Assembly: GCA_049583635.1 (NCBI GenBank)
Contig: JBAUWF010000102.1
Span: 53,789 to 117,788, forward strand
DNA length: 64,000 bases
DNA from: Dokdonella_A sp049583635
Lineage (GTDB): Bacteria > Pseudomonadota > Gammaproteobacteria > Xanthomonadales > Rhodanobacteraceae
Direction of reading: 5' to 3'
The notes beneath the pieces were generated by a model. That model had not been told where the DNA came from and did no database searches. It saw only the letters and a program-made list of their open reading frames with translations. A program made the position numbers and the translations under genes. The number at the start of each line of letters is the position of its first letter. The stretch's first letter is position 1. Shown here piece by piece: positions 26,423 through 35,108 of this stretch.

Positions 26423-27720
26423 CGGATCGGCTCCTTCTGTAACAAGACGTCGGAGCGATTCGTTTCTGCATACGAAAGTGTCACGGATCCTTTTTCCCGA
26501 GCAGCGCTTCGCCCGGGCCGCACCGCCGCGAACACGGCGATGAACGCGCTGGTAAGCACGGCCTCGAACAGCAGCATGGCGGTCACCGACCATCGGTCGT
26601 GAACGAAGCCGAGCACGATCGGCATGTAGACCAGCGGCACATTGCCGAAGGCGTTCAGCAGCGCCGTCTTGCTGGCCACGGCGCCCTCGCCCACCGTCTC
26701 GAACTGCAGCGCCGTGAAACTGGTCCATGAAAACCCCAATGCGACGGAATAGGCCAGCGTGCCGGCTACAAAGAACGCGGCCTCACGCGGCAGCGCCGCG
26801 AGGAGTAATGCGGCGAGTACCAGCACGATCGCGGTGAAAAGGAACGACACGACGCGGTCGAGATTGCCGACGAACCTGCCATAGATGAAGGCTCCGAACG
26901 CGCTGGCGCCAGCCGCGCCCAGCCCGGTGGCCAGCGCCACGGCATCGGCTCCGGCATGCCATTGCGACGCAACCGCAGCCCACAGGAACGACGCCCCACC
27001 GACGCCGATCGGGGTGAGGAAGCACACCATCACCCAGCGCCGGCGGGGTTGCCTTGCCATGTCGACGACTTGGCGGCCGATCGTTATCAACCGCTGCGTC
27101 AGCGAGATCCTCGTCAGTCTTCGCGCGGGTTCGACGATCGGCAGGACCGCGAGCCATGTCGGAACAAGGAGCGCGGCGAAGAACAATGTCGCAGCCGTGA
27201 TGCCCGCATGGGTCGCGATCCATAATCCCCCCGCGGCACTGATGCCCTGTGTGACCAGCTGTCCGGACTGGAGAAACCCCGACGCTTCACTGAGGCGGTG
27301 CTTCTCCACGGTCAGGACCAGGAGGGCGCCCATGGATGCATTGGCGATTTGTGCAGCGGACGCCGTCACGAACACCAGCGCCGTGAGCAGCCAGACGCCC
27401 TCGGCGTTCACGGGGACCTGGAGCAAGACCGCCACCATCACGGTGGTCAACAAGGCGCCCGCCACGAGCCAGCCCTTGAGCGTCCACCACATGTCGAGCA
27501 CCGGCGACCACACCAGCTTGAGAGGCGTTGCGAGGTTGGCGGCGCCAATGAACATGGCGGCCGTCGCTACCGAAATGCCTTTATGCACCGCGACATAGGG
27601 CAGGACGATAGTCGCGAAGCCCATCATGACGCCGCTCGTCTGCCCAACGACGGCAAACAGCCACGGGGGCGTGGGTCGCCCGACAGCAGGCTGCGACGGC
27701 AATGCAGCGGACTCGCTCAT
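26419..27720 (-). CDS. MFS-type transporter
   Basis: 433 residues from the ATG at 27720 (MSESAALPS). About 12 hydrophobic segments are visible (for example GVMMGFATIVLPYVAVHKGI, AAMFIGAANLATPLKLVWSP, FFVAGTLAYSVALGFSWTSF). The KLVWSPVLDMWW stretch after the second segment recalls AmpG/PucC-like major facilitator proteins, but no substrate can be assigned. A TTG at 27741 is an alternative start; neither has a strong ribosome binding site. The gene overlaps the first family B gene by four bases. It is preceded by a 110-base spacer holding repeat copy B. Confidence 0.75.
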   Translation of the reverse strand: MSESAALPSQPAVGRPTPPWLFAVVGQTSGVMMGFATIVLPYVAVHKGISVATAAMFIGAANLATPLKLVWSPVLDMWWTLKGWLVAGALLTTVMVAVLLQVPVNAEGVWLLTALVFVTASAAQIANASMGALLVLTVEKHRLSEASGFLQSGQLVTQGISAAGGLWIATHAGITAATLFFAALLVPTWLAVLPIVEPARRLTRISLTQRLITIGRQVVDMARQPRRRWVMVCFLTPIGVGGASFLWAAVASQWHAGADAVALATGLGAAGASAFGAFIYGRFVGNLDRVVSFLFTAIVLVLAALLLAALPREAAFFVAGTLAYSVALGFSWTSFTALQFETVGEGAVASKTALLNAFGNVPLVYMPIVLGFVHDRWSVTAMLLFEAVLTSAFIAVFAAVRPGRSAAREKGSVTLSYAETNRSDVLLQKEPIR

Positions 27721-27752
27721 GGAATTTGCTGGAAGCGGCAAGGCATGAGATC

Positions 27753-27832
27753 AGTACTCCTTCGACGATGCGTTCAATCGCCGGATGGTTTGCACCGCGG
27801 ATCCGACCCCAGGCGCTCGCCACGCAGCCACT
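27753..27832. repeat. Copy B of an imperfect 78-80 base repeat
   Basis: Begins AGTACTCCTTCGACGATGCG and ends AGGCGCTCGCCACGCAGCCAC plus T. It lies in the spacer between the permease and the MFS gene and matches copy A at 24058-24135. On the - strand both copies could encode the fragment KEY at the end of a small frame, but no complete gene is associated. Confidence 0.7.
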
Positions 27833-29189
27833 ATTTGTAGATCGGTAACGGTTGCGCGACCGCGCCTCGGTGCGCGACCATCGCGAGCAGGGTTCCGACG
27901 ACAAGCAGCACCGCGATCAGGACATACGCCTTGAGCGGCGCCTGCAGCGCGGCATAGATCGAGAATGCGCTTGCCACTGCCACCACGCCCCACCAGGGCA
28001 ACGACATGCCCTTGGCGTGTCCTTCGCGGCCGCGGAACCGGAACACGACGAAGGCGGCGATCAGGCACAGGGTGATGATTTGCGCACCCAGCGCGGTAAC
28101 TTCGGCGAGGAAAGCGAATTTTCCGCTCAGGGCGATGCTTGCAACGAGCAACGTAAACAGCGCGATGCCTGCATCGGGCGTCAGGAAGCGGGGCGAGACA
28201 TGCGCGAACGAGTTCGGCAACAGCTTGCGCTCGGCCATGCCGAAAATCACCCTCGATCCGCCCACGAAACCGGCCAGCGCATTGCTGGCGATCGAGAACA
28301 CCGCTGCCAGCGTGAGCGCGACAACGCCCGCCGGCCCCATCACGGCCCCGGCGGCGGCAGCCAAGGGTGTGCCATCGCTGCCGCCAGGCGCGCCGGCCGC
28401 GATATAGGCCCACTGCACCATCATGTAGAAGGCGATGATGATCGCCAGCGACAGCAGCATGGAACGCGGCAGCGTGCGACGCGGATTCCTCACCTCGCCG
28501 GCAGAACACACGGGATTGGTCGCTCCGCTATAGGCGAAGTAGACCAGCAGCGCTACCGATTCGAAGGTTCCGAAACTGGGCAGCTTGAAACTTGTCGCAA
28601 TGCCTCCGGCGGCAAAGGCGGCGATGCACAGCACCACGATGGGGGTCACCTTGAGCACGGTCCCGACCATCAGCCCGCCGACGGCCCGGCGCATCCCCGA
28701 CAGCGTCAGCCCGCCAAGCGCCGCAAGCAGCGCAGTGATTGCCGCCGGGCGGGCAATCGGCCCATCAAGCGCCGGGAAGAACACAGCGAGGTAGGAAACC
28801 AGGACATGCAATGTCGCCGCACGCCCTGCGGCCATCGCGATGACGAGCAGCCAGCCGACCTGGAATCCCACGGTCGGACCGAACGCGGCCTGGGCATACA
28901 GTTGCGGCCCGCCCGACGCACGGAACATTGTCGCGAGCTGGGCCGCGATCAGCATGGTGCATGCAAACAAGGCGCCGAAGATCAGGAACATCCACGGCGC
29001 GAACTGGCCGGTCCTGTCGAACAGCAGTGCGGGCAAGGCAAAGATGCCCGCGCCGATCATCCCGTTGACGCTCATCAGGCTTGCGCCGAGCGTGCCGACC
29101 ACCCGTGGCGGTCGGGTGTCTTCGGCCGCAGCGGGCCGCTGGCTCGAACCACTCGATGCCATCGCGCGCGACCGCGCACCGTGAACCAT
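27831..29189 (-). CDS. APC-superfamily amino acid permease-like transporter
   Basis: 452 residues from the ATG at 29189; an ATG at 29162 is an alternative. The first membrane segment carries the APC hallmark GTLGASLMSVNGMIGAGIFA with the GxGIF-type substrate-contact turn, and about 12 hydrophobic segments follow. Members of this superfamily move amino acids, polyamines or related cations across the inner membrane; the specific substrate is not evident. It follows the membrane protein gene upstream by 14 bases and precedes the MFS gene by 110 bases, on the same strand as the array. Confidence 0.78.
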   Translation of the reverse strand: MVHGARSRAMASSGSSQRPAAAEDTRPPRVVGTLGASLMSVNGMIGAGIFALPALLFDRTGQFAPWMFLIFGALFACTMLIAAQLATMFRASGGPQLYAQAAFGPTVGFQVGWLLVIAMAAGRAATLHVLVSYLAVFFPALDGPIARPAAITALLAALGGLTLSGMRRAVGGLMVGTVLKVTPIVVLCIAAFAAGGIATSFKLPSFGTFESVALLVYFAYSGATNPVCSAGEVRNPRRTLPRSMLLSLAIIIAFYMMVQWAYIAAGAPGGSDGTPLAAAAGAVMGPAGVVALTLAAVFSIASNALAGFVGGSRVIFGMAERKLLPNSFAHVSPRFLTPDAGIALFTLLVASIALSGKFAFLAEVTALGAQIITLCLIAAFVVFRFRGREGHAKGMSLPWWGVVAVASAFSIYAALQAPLKAYVLIAVLLVVGTLLAMVAHRGAVAQPLPIYK

Positions 29190-29203
29190 GTCGTCCACGG
29201 CCG

Positions 29204-30046
29204 TCAGAGTCCGATCAACCTGAGCGCCACCGGTTTCCACCCCGGACTGACGTAGAGCCCTATCGCCAGCGCCTCGACCAGCAGGCCGAACGATGCACCA
29301 AGGACGAAGGCCGGATGCAGGCGGCGACGGGTGATCAGGTCGTAGACCCCCATCATCAAAATTAACAGGACGTCGCTGAGGAACACTCCGGCGGCATATG
29401 TCCAGAAACCCGGCACGCCATGGTGCCGGGTAACCCAATGAAGGATCGGTCCCTCCCACCAGCGCGCAAAACCGGCATTGGTGATGAAGATCGTCGCCAG
29501 GATGATCAATCGCTTGTGCGCGGAGGGGATGCGCCGCCGCAACGCGAAGGCGGCCGAGGCCATCACCGCGAAGTTCAGGATGTCCGCGAGCGACACGCTG
29601 AAGAACGCGGCGTTGCCCCCGGGCAAGCCGGCGTGATGACGATCGACCACGACGGCAGCCGCGATGCCGAGCACGACCATCGCCGGGGACAGAACCATGC
29701 CCGCCACGCCCAGCTTCATGTGCAGGTCCGTGCGCCGGGTACGCACCAGCACGACCTGCGCGGTCAGCAGACACAACCATCCGACGAAAGCCACGGCGTG
29801 GACCTGCACGATGACCGGGAAAGGTCGCGCATCGGTTGCCAGGCGATGCACGATCTCGGGCCCGAAGCCCATCCCGATGCCCAGCCAGATCAGGCCGACC
29901 ATTGTCAGGTAGAAGTTGCGGTCCCACCGGTGCGAGCAGGCGAAGGCAGCGGGTCTCCAGTCGATGGGCATCGATGCGCTGCTCACGCCCGGAAACACGC
30001 CGACACCATTCGCGATGAGTTGGTCACCCTGTGTCACGGTTTGCAT
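29204..30046 (-). CDS. Multi-pass membrane protein of unknown function
   Basis: 280 residues from the ATG at 30046 (MQTVTQGDQL); an internal Met (MPIDWRP) is a possible later start. Seven or so hydrophobic segments are visible, including NFYLTMVGLIWLGIGMGFGP, VHAVAFVGWLCLLTAQVVLV and the short LHMKLGVAGMVLSPAMVVLG stretch seen in small heme- or quinone-associated membrane proteins. Conserved His residues (VHAVAF, LHMKLG, SAHKRL) might bind heme, but this is inference. It sits between a secreted protein gene and an APC permease. Confidence 0.6.
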   Translation of the reverse strand: MQTVTQGDQLIANGVGVFPGVSSASMPIDWRPAAFACSHRWDRNFYLTMVGLIWLGIGMGFGPEIVHRLATDARPFPVIVQVHAVAFVGWLCLLTAQVVLVRTRRTDLHMKLGVAGMVLSPAMVVLGIAAAVVVDRHHAGLPGGNAAFFSVSLADILNFAVMASAAFALRRRIPSAHKRLIILATIFITNAGFARWWEGPILHWVTRHHGVPGFWTYAAGVFLSDVLLILMMGVYDLITRRRLHPAFVLGASFGLLVEALAIGLYVSPGWKPVALRLIGL

Positions 30047-30074
30047 GTCCCGCCGCTGCGGGGTGGCATCGTGT

Positions 30075-30581
30075 CTACGGCATCTTGTAGTTGCCGGTGT
30101 CCGTGCCGAACGACGCGCCATTGGCGAAGCGGTGCGTCGTGGTCCAGGTTCCGCCACCCGTCACGCCCTTGAACTTGCCGTAGCCGTCGACGTACTGCCA
30201 GGTCCCGCACTGAAAGGGACATTTGGCGGTGCCGACTTCGTCGATCTTCCACGACAAGGTCGTGCCGTTGCCCTTGTCGTCCTGCTCGTAGCAAAAGCCG
30301 CTGCCCGACAGGACCTTGCCTGCCTTTGTCGTGATCACGTTGCCAAAGCAGCTGCCTGCGGCTGCGTTGTTCGGATCGGCGGCATGGTCGGACTGGTTCA
30401 GGTGGTAGTACTGCTGCTGGATCGAGATGTTGCCGTTGGGCAAGGTCGTCTTGGTCTCGGTGCCGGGAACGTTGTAGTAGTGGCCCGAGGATTCCGTCGC
30501 ACTCGCGGCACCCGATGCCGCCAGCAGTGCCAGGACCGCCACGGACAGGGTTCGTGGACGCATTTGATTTTTCATATGCAT
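30075..30581 (-). CDS. Small secreted protein of unknown function
   Basis: 168 residues. A GGGGAG ribosome binding site seven bases upstream favours the ATG at 30581. A signal peptide is clear: MHMKNQMRPRTLSVAVLALL then AASGAASA before TESSGHYYNV. The mature part has four cysteines (SCFGN, GFCYEQD, AKCPFQCGTW), a strand-rich composition and a C-terminal GKFKGVTGGGTWTTTHRF stretch like small beta-barrel or lipocalin-type exported proteins. I do not recognise the family. It is the first gene of the - strand unit and divergent from the regulator at 31056. Confidence 0.7.
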   Translation of the reverse strand: MHMKNQMRPRTLSVAVLALLAASGAASATESSGHYYNVPGTETKTTLPNGNISIQQQYYHLNQSDHAADPNNAAAGSCFGNVITTKAGKVLSGSGFCYEQDDKGNGTTLSWKIDEVGTAKCPFQCGTWQYVDGYGKFKGVTGGGTWTTTHRFANGASFGTDTGNYKMP

Positions 30582-31055
30582 TTCATTTCTCCCCGGTGGC
30601 GACTCACGCCGCGGCGCCACCTGTTTCATGATTGCCGGCGTGGCAGGAATAACCGGGTACGGCCGCGCACGGGTTTGCACGCTATGCAACCCGAGGGCCG
30701 GTAGCGTCTGCAGGCTGCATGGAAATCTTCCGGTCCGCGAAAAGTGGGTCGGAGTCGCTTTCGACAAACGCTTGAAGGGCCTTGGCCCCCTCGGCGAAGA
30801 AGGCCCGTCAGCGTTGGTTGACGGGCATCCATTCCCCAAGCCCCATTCTTGCTCATGGTGATTCCCGCTTGTCCGGTGCGCGTACACGCCAGACGATGCT
30901 TGCCACGCAGCGCCGGACCCCATGCGCGCGCCGGATGTGAACAGCCCCGCTCAAGATTCGGTCTGCCGAACGATGGACCGGAGTCGAAAGTAGAACGCAG
31001 CCAGAGGAGAGTCCTGACGACCACCTGATTTTTTTATGATGGAAGATGCCCTGCC
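30582..31055. other. 474-base divergent intergenic region
   Basis: Separates the - strand unit (secreted protein, permeases, array) from the + strand regulator, so it probably carries promoters for both directions. A perfect eight-base inverted repeat (GCCCGTCA/TGACGGGC, eight-base loop) lies at 30803-30826. Short open frames cross it on both strands, but none has a convincing start and composition. I could not identify a reliable -35/-10 pair. Confidence 0.5.
30803..30826. promoter_or_regulatory. Perfect 8-base inverted repeat, possible operator or RNA hairpin
   Basis: GCCCGTCA, eight-base spacer, TGACGGGC. No T-run follows on either strand, so it is not a standard terminator. It lies about 220 bases upstream of the secreted protein gene and 230 bases upstream of the regulator. 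Binding by the adjacent winged-helix regulator is only a possibility. Confidence 0.35.
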
Positions 31056-32654
31056 GTGTTAGCCTGCCGAGTGATGGTGGATTCCGGGAGCCATTCGGGG
31101 ATTGCTCGTGCGCCGTTCTATCTGAATGACGCGCTCATCGAACCGGGCGCCTTGCGCATCTCCGGCAAGAAGTCCGCTTGCGGGATCGAGCCCAAGGTCA
31201 TGGCGCTGCTGGTCGCACTATCCGAGCGACCGGGCCAATTGTGGACTCGCGACGAACTGGTCGCGCGCATCTGGGCCGGCGCGCCCGCCAGCGACGAGAG
31301 CCTGACGAGAGTCGTATACCAGTTGCGCAAGGCGTTGAACGGCGTCGCCGTGGCGGCCGGCACCGTGAGCACCGTTTCAAAGCTCGGCTACCGGCTGGAT
31401 GCCGATGTCGGGGCTGCGGACGAGGACACCTCCGCTTCGCCTTCGACACGCACTCGCTTCCCGCCCTTCTCCGTTGCGGTCCTGCCCGTCGTGGACATGT
31501 CCGCGGTCGGTCAAGCAACGCTCCTCGCCGACGGCCTGACCCGCGACCTGACCATGCTTTTGTCGCGAACGCCGCGCTATCGCGTGGCACCCTACAGCTC
31601 CGCAGTGCGAGTTTCCTCCCGGACGTCGGATCTTGTCGCGGCGGGCGAGGTCCTTCGTGCACGCTTCATTGTGACGGCCACGCTGGTACGCTCCGGGGAT
31701 ACGGTCAGGATTCGCGCCGACCTGGGCGATGCCGCCGAGAACGTGTTGCTGTGGGCAGAAAAATACGAAACCGCTGTCGACCGTTTCTTCGAGGTGCAGG
31801 AAGACGTCGTCTACAGCATCACCACGGCGATCACCGCCAAGGTCAACACCACCCAGCCCGTCCGCGTGCGCCGTACCGGACGCTTCAACCTCTCGGCGTA
31901 TGAACGGGTCCTGGCGGCGGAAGCGTTGCGCGCCAACTACGGCGTCGACAGCGCAAGACGGATTGTCGCCATGTTGCAGGAGGCGCTTCAGATCGAGCCC
32001 GACGATCCGATTACCCGCGCGGCACTGGCGGTGCAGCTCAGCCAGAACGTCGTCAGCCAGTGGGCCGAGGATCCCGCCGTGACCATCGCGCAGGCTGACG
32101 CGCTGATCGGACAAGCCCTGGAAGCGGCACCCAGCGACCCGGAGGTGCGCGCGGACGCCGGCGTCGTGGCGACGATGTTCCACCGACCCGACGAAGCCAT
32201 CCGGCACCTGGAATTGGCAACGGCACGCAACCCGAACGACGCGCATGCACTGGCCGTGCTCGGCTGGCAGCATTGCCTGCGCCATGCCGACCCGGCCGGC
32301 ATCGGCCTGATCGAAACCGCCGAGGCGCGCGCGCCGCATCATCCGCGATTCGGGCTGTGGGCCACCTACCGCGCCACCGGGCACCTGTTCATGCTCGACT
32401 ACGCCCAGGGCCTGCGCGGCGGCCAGCAGGCCGTCGAGCGTACGCCCCATTACTACCAACCCCACCTGACGTGTGCCTGGGCCCATACCGGGCTGGGCGA
32501 CACCGCGTCGGCGAAGCGCGAGATCCGCCTCGCCCGGGAGCTCGAAGCCGAGGAGATTTTGGAAAAGTTCGTCGAGGAGATGCGCAAGTGGTCGCAGAAC
32601 TCGCCGAACAGGACGCAGTGCTGGGAGGTGTTGGAGGTGTTGCGTTCTTCGTAA
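31056..32654 (+). CDS. Winged-helix transcriptional regulator with TolB-like and TPR domains (CadC-like DNA-binding domain)
   Basis: 532 residues from a GTG at 31056; the ATG at 31074 (MVDSGSHSG) is equally possible. An OmpR/PhoB-type winged helix spans about 20-115 (GIEPKVMALLVALSERPGQL, WTRDELVARIWAGAPASDES, then SKLGYRLDADV). A TolB/FlgO-like domain follows (FSVAVLPVVDMSAVGQATLL, AEKYETAVDRFFEVQEDVVY), then TPR-like repeats to the end. No membrane segment separates the domains, so it is probably cytoplasmic, unlike CadC itself. It shares its sensor-type modules with the membrane family A proteins encoded on both sides, and may control the divergent unit. Confidence 0.8.
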   Translation: MLACRVMVDSGSHSGIARAPFYLNDALIEPGALRISGKKSACGIEPKVMALLVALSERPGQLWTRDELVARIWAGAPASDESLTRVVYQLRKALNGVAVAAGTVSTVSKLGYRLDADVGAADEDTSASPSTRTRFPPFSVAVLPVVDMSAVGQATLLADGLTRDLTMLLSRTPRYRVAPYSSAVRVSSRTSDLVAAGEVLRARFIVTATLVRSGDTVRIRADLGDAAENVLLWAEKYETAVDRFFEVQEDVVYSITTAITAKVNTTQPVRVRRTGRFNLSAYERVLAAEALRANYGVDSARRIVAMLQEALQIEPDDPITRAALAVQLSQNVVSQWAEDPAVTIAQADALIGQALEAAPSDPEVRADAGVVATMFHRPDEAIRHLELATARNPNDAHALAVLGWQHCLRHADPAGIGLIETAEARAPHHPRFGLWATYRATGHLFMLDYAQGLRGGQQAVERTPHYYQPHLTCAWAHTGLGDTASAKREIRLARELEAEEILEKFVEEMRKWSQNSPNRTQCWEVLEVLRSS

Positions 32655-32748
32655 GGGGTACGGAGCCGCATCCATTCATCCCGTGGCGACTGTCCGGCTT
32701 GCCATTCATGCCGACAATGACCCGACGATGACCGGCTTCCCGCCAACG

Positions 32749-32997
32749 TCAGGTCGTGATCACGCATTCGTGTGCCAGGCGCGGGCGGGGCTTCGCGCCC
32801 GACCAGGGACAACCCCTGCGGCGCGCAACGCTCGCGGCGCAAACCGCAATCAGCAATCCACGTTCGATCGATTCGGGCCAGTCGAAACGTTGCGCGAAGA
32901 TGTGGACACCCTGCAAGAGCGCGAACGCGAAGGCGACATGGGCCAGCGCCCACTGCACCACCTTGCGTTGCTTCAGGCGTTGCAGGAATTCATTCAT
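32749..32997 (-). pseudogene. Truncated family A gene: first ~55 codons only
   Basis: MNEFLQRLKQRKVVQWALAH, AFALLQGVHIFAQRFDWPES and IERGLLIAVC match the first membrane helix and start of the second in family A, close to the gene at 35109-36812. After Cys-Ala the sequence changes to an Arg/Pro-rich tail with a stop at 32749, with no HGE motif, TolB or TPR domains. The start still overlaps the stop of the gene upstream by eight bases, so the junction is original and the rest was deleted, possibly when the regulator end became its neighbour. Confidence 0.8.
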
Positions 32998-35104
32998 GCG
33001 CCGGAGCGCCGACGGCGGCTGGCGGTGAGTGCAGCAATGCCCGGAAGCGCGGGTCCTTGCGCAACGGATCCCAGACGGGATCGATGCGCAAGGTTGCGAT
33101 CGACAGGGTTTCGCCCGCAGCGACGCCCATCAACTGCTGAAGATGTTCGATCGCGCCGTCGGTTTCGCCGACTTGCGCTTCGACCCGGGCCAGACGTTCG
33201 AGGTTGTACGCGCCGACGATGGAATCGCGCGATATCGGCAATCGTTCCACGGCGGCGCGACCCGATTCCAGCGCGGCTTGCTTCTGGCCGAGTCCGGCAT
33301 AGGCCAAACCCAGGAGGCTGAGCGCATCGACTTCGGTGACGGGATTCTTGCGGGCGTCCTGCAGCAACCGCACGGCTTCGAGGAATGCGGTGCGCGACGC
33401 GGCCGAATCACCCTTCATCGCCAGAGCCTGTCCGCGCAACAGCGCGACGGGTGCCGCACTGTGCTCGAAGCGCGCCAGCAGCCACGTCGGTGCATTCGCG
33501 ATGGCGGCAAGCCCTGCGTCGGGGTGACGCAACAGCATCTGCAGCCGGAAACGCATCAGCGACACGGTTCCCTGCGGATCCATCCCCGCGGGAATCGTTG
33601 CGAGCATGCGCTCGGCCGATTCGATGTCGCCGCTGAAAATCCTGCCGGTTACGCGCTGCACCTGCGCCTCGACATCGCCGGGGAAAATCGCCAGCGAGCG
33701 TGCGAACGTGGCATCGGCTTCGTCGTAGCGGCGCAAGGCAACGTAAGAGTCGGCGATCTCGCGAGGCAACAGCGAATTGCGTGGATCGAGCAGGCTCGCC
33801 TGCTGCATTTCGGGAATCCCGAACGTGGCGTTTCCCTGCCGCCGGATGACATAGCCGATCGCGGCAAGAACCTCGGGGTTGTTGGGCAGGCTGGCTCGCG
33901 CTGTTGCCAATTCGCTCAACGCCGCAGGATAGTCACGATGGCCCCAGTAGTGGACGTAACCCATCGCCAGATGCGCCTCGGGCAAACCGGGCTGCAATGC
34001 GAGTGCTTCTTTCGCGTTGCGCTGGGCCGCATCGACGATGTCCGGAGAGTTGTCGACTCCGTACCAGTGCAGGTAGCTCTGCAGATAGGACAGCCAGACG
34101 TAGGCCAGGGCGAAGTCGGGATCAGCCGCGATGGCACGCTGATAAAGATCGACAGCCTGCTTGCCGGTCGCGACAGGATCCTTGCTGCTGCTGGTCTGAA
34201 GTTGATTGAACCGGTAACGCGCCTGCAGGTAGAGATCATAGGCTTCTGGATTCTGGGTCGGCACGTTGGCCATGCGCGCCGACTCGGCCGGCAGCAGTTT
34301 CGCCTTCAACGCATCGGCGACTCTTTCCGCGACGTCGCTCTGCACGGCGAACACGTCCTTCAGCTCGCGATCGTAGTTCTGCGCCCAAAGATGGCTGTCG
34401 TTGCGCGCATCGATCAATTGCAGGTTGATGCGCACCTTTCCGTCCGCGCGCTGCACGCTGCCTTCCAGCACGGTCGCCACGCCGAGTTGTTCTGCGACGA
34501 TCTTCAGATTCGGCGGGCGGCTTGCGTATTGCTCCGTCGACGTGCGCGAGATCACTTTCAGATCGCGGATGCCCGCCAAACGCGTGAGGATTTCATCCTG
34601 CATGCCGCTCGCAAAATAGGCATTGGATTTATCGTCCGACAAGTTCTCGAACGGCAGTACGGCGATGGATTTGTCGTTGGCGACCGCATCCGCTTTCGTC
34701 CTTGCCGGCGTTGCGGCTTGCGTCGTCTCCGCTCCGTTTCGCGCCACGAGGCGTTGTGGCGCGAGCACAAACTTGTCGACCACAAAATATCCAAGCGCGA
34801 GCACCAGCACGGCGATGATCGTGCGGTCCAAGCGTCGCGCGGTTTGCGGAGCAATCGATTGTTCCGGTTTCACTTCCTTGTCGCGCTTGATTCCCTGCGG
34901 CGTGAGTTCGAATACCCAAGCGAAGATCAGCGCGGGGAAAAATGCGACCGCGAGCAATCCCACCAACGTCTTCATCGCCCATGCCGGTGCCTCGAACACC
35001 GGCAAAAGTGTTCCGGCAACTTGAACGATCAACCACGCGCCGACCAGATACAACCCGGCCATGCGAATCACGTTGCGGCGCTTGAGTTCGGCGACCAGGT
35101 TCAT
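32990..35104 (-). CDS. TolB-like/TPR membrane protein with a different membrane module
   Basis: 704 residues. The N-terminal module differs from other array members: MNLVAELKRRNVIRMAGLYL, then GAWLIVQVAGTLLPVFEAPA and FFPALIFAWVFELTPQGIKR, a form I know from many Xanthomonadales TPR proteins. A third hydrophobic segment lies at about 98-116. From about residue 150 it returns to the long-subtype TolB-like pattern (SIAVLPFENLSDDKSNAYF, MQDEILTRLAGIRDL, SRTSTEQYASRPPNL) and TPR repeats, ending IDPVWDPLRKDPRFRALL. The gene therefore looks like the same sensor domain on another anchor. It follows the A gene at 35109 by four bases. Confidence 0.83.
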   Translation of the reverse strand: MNLVAELKRRNVIRMAGLYLVGAWLIVQVAGTLLPVFEAPAWAMKTLVGLLAVAFFPALIFAWVFELTPQGIKRDKEVKPEQSIAPQTARRLDRTIIAVLVLALGYFVVDKFVLAPQRLVARNGAETTQAATPARTKADAVANDKSIAVLPFENLSDDKSNAYFASGMQDEILTRLAGIRDLKVISRTSTEQYASRPPNLKIVAEQLGVATVLEGSVQRADGKVRINLQLIDARNDSHLWAQNYDRELKDVFAVQSDVAERVADALKAKLLPAESARMANVPTQNPEAYDLYLQARYRFNQLQTSSSKDPVATGKQAVDLYQRAIAADPDFALAYVWLSYLQSYLHWYGVDNSPDIVDAAQRNAKEALALQPGLPEAHLAMGYVHYWGHRDYPAALSELATARASLPNNPEVLAAIGYVIRRQGNATFGIPEMQQASLLDPRNSLLPREIADSYVALRRYDEADATFARSLAIFPGDVEAQVQRVTGRIFSGDIESAERMLATIPAGMDPQGTVSLMRFRLQMLLRHPDAGLAAIANAPTWLLARFEHSAAPVALLRGQALAMKGDSAASRTAFLEAVRLLQDARKNPVTEVDALSLLGLAYAGLGQKQAALESGRAAVERLPISRDSIVGAYNLERLARVEAQVGETDGAIEHLQQLMGVAAGETLSIATLRIDPVWDPLRKDPRFRALLHSPPAAVGAPAHE

Positions 35105-35108
35105 CGCG

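Noticed and set aside
27852..29255. Open frame of 467 codons antisense to the permease gene
   Set aside because: Its His/Gln/Arg-rich product is what reverse reading of hydrophobic codons gives. The permease has clear membrane segments.
30628..30861. Small coding frame on the + strand in the divergent spacer
   Set aside because: No ribosome binding site at a sensible distance, composition unlike a normal gene, and it crosses the inverted repeat and the likely promoter region.
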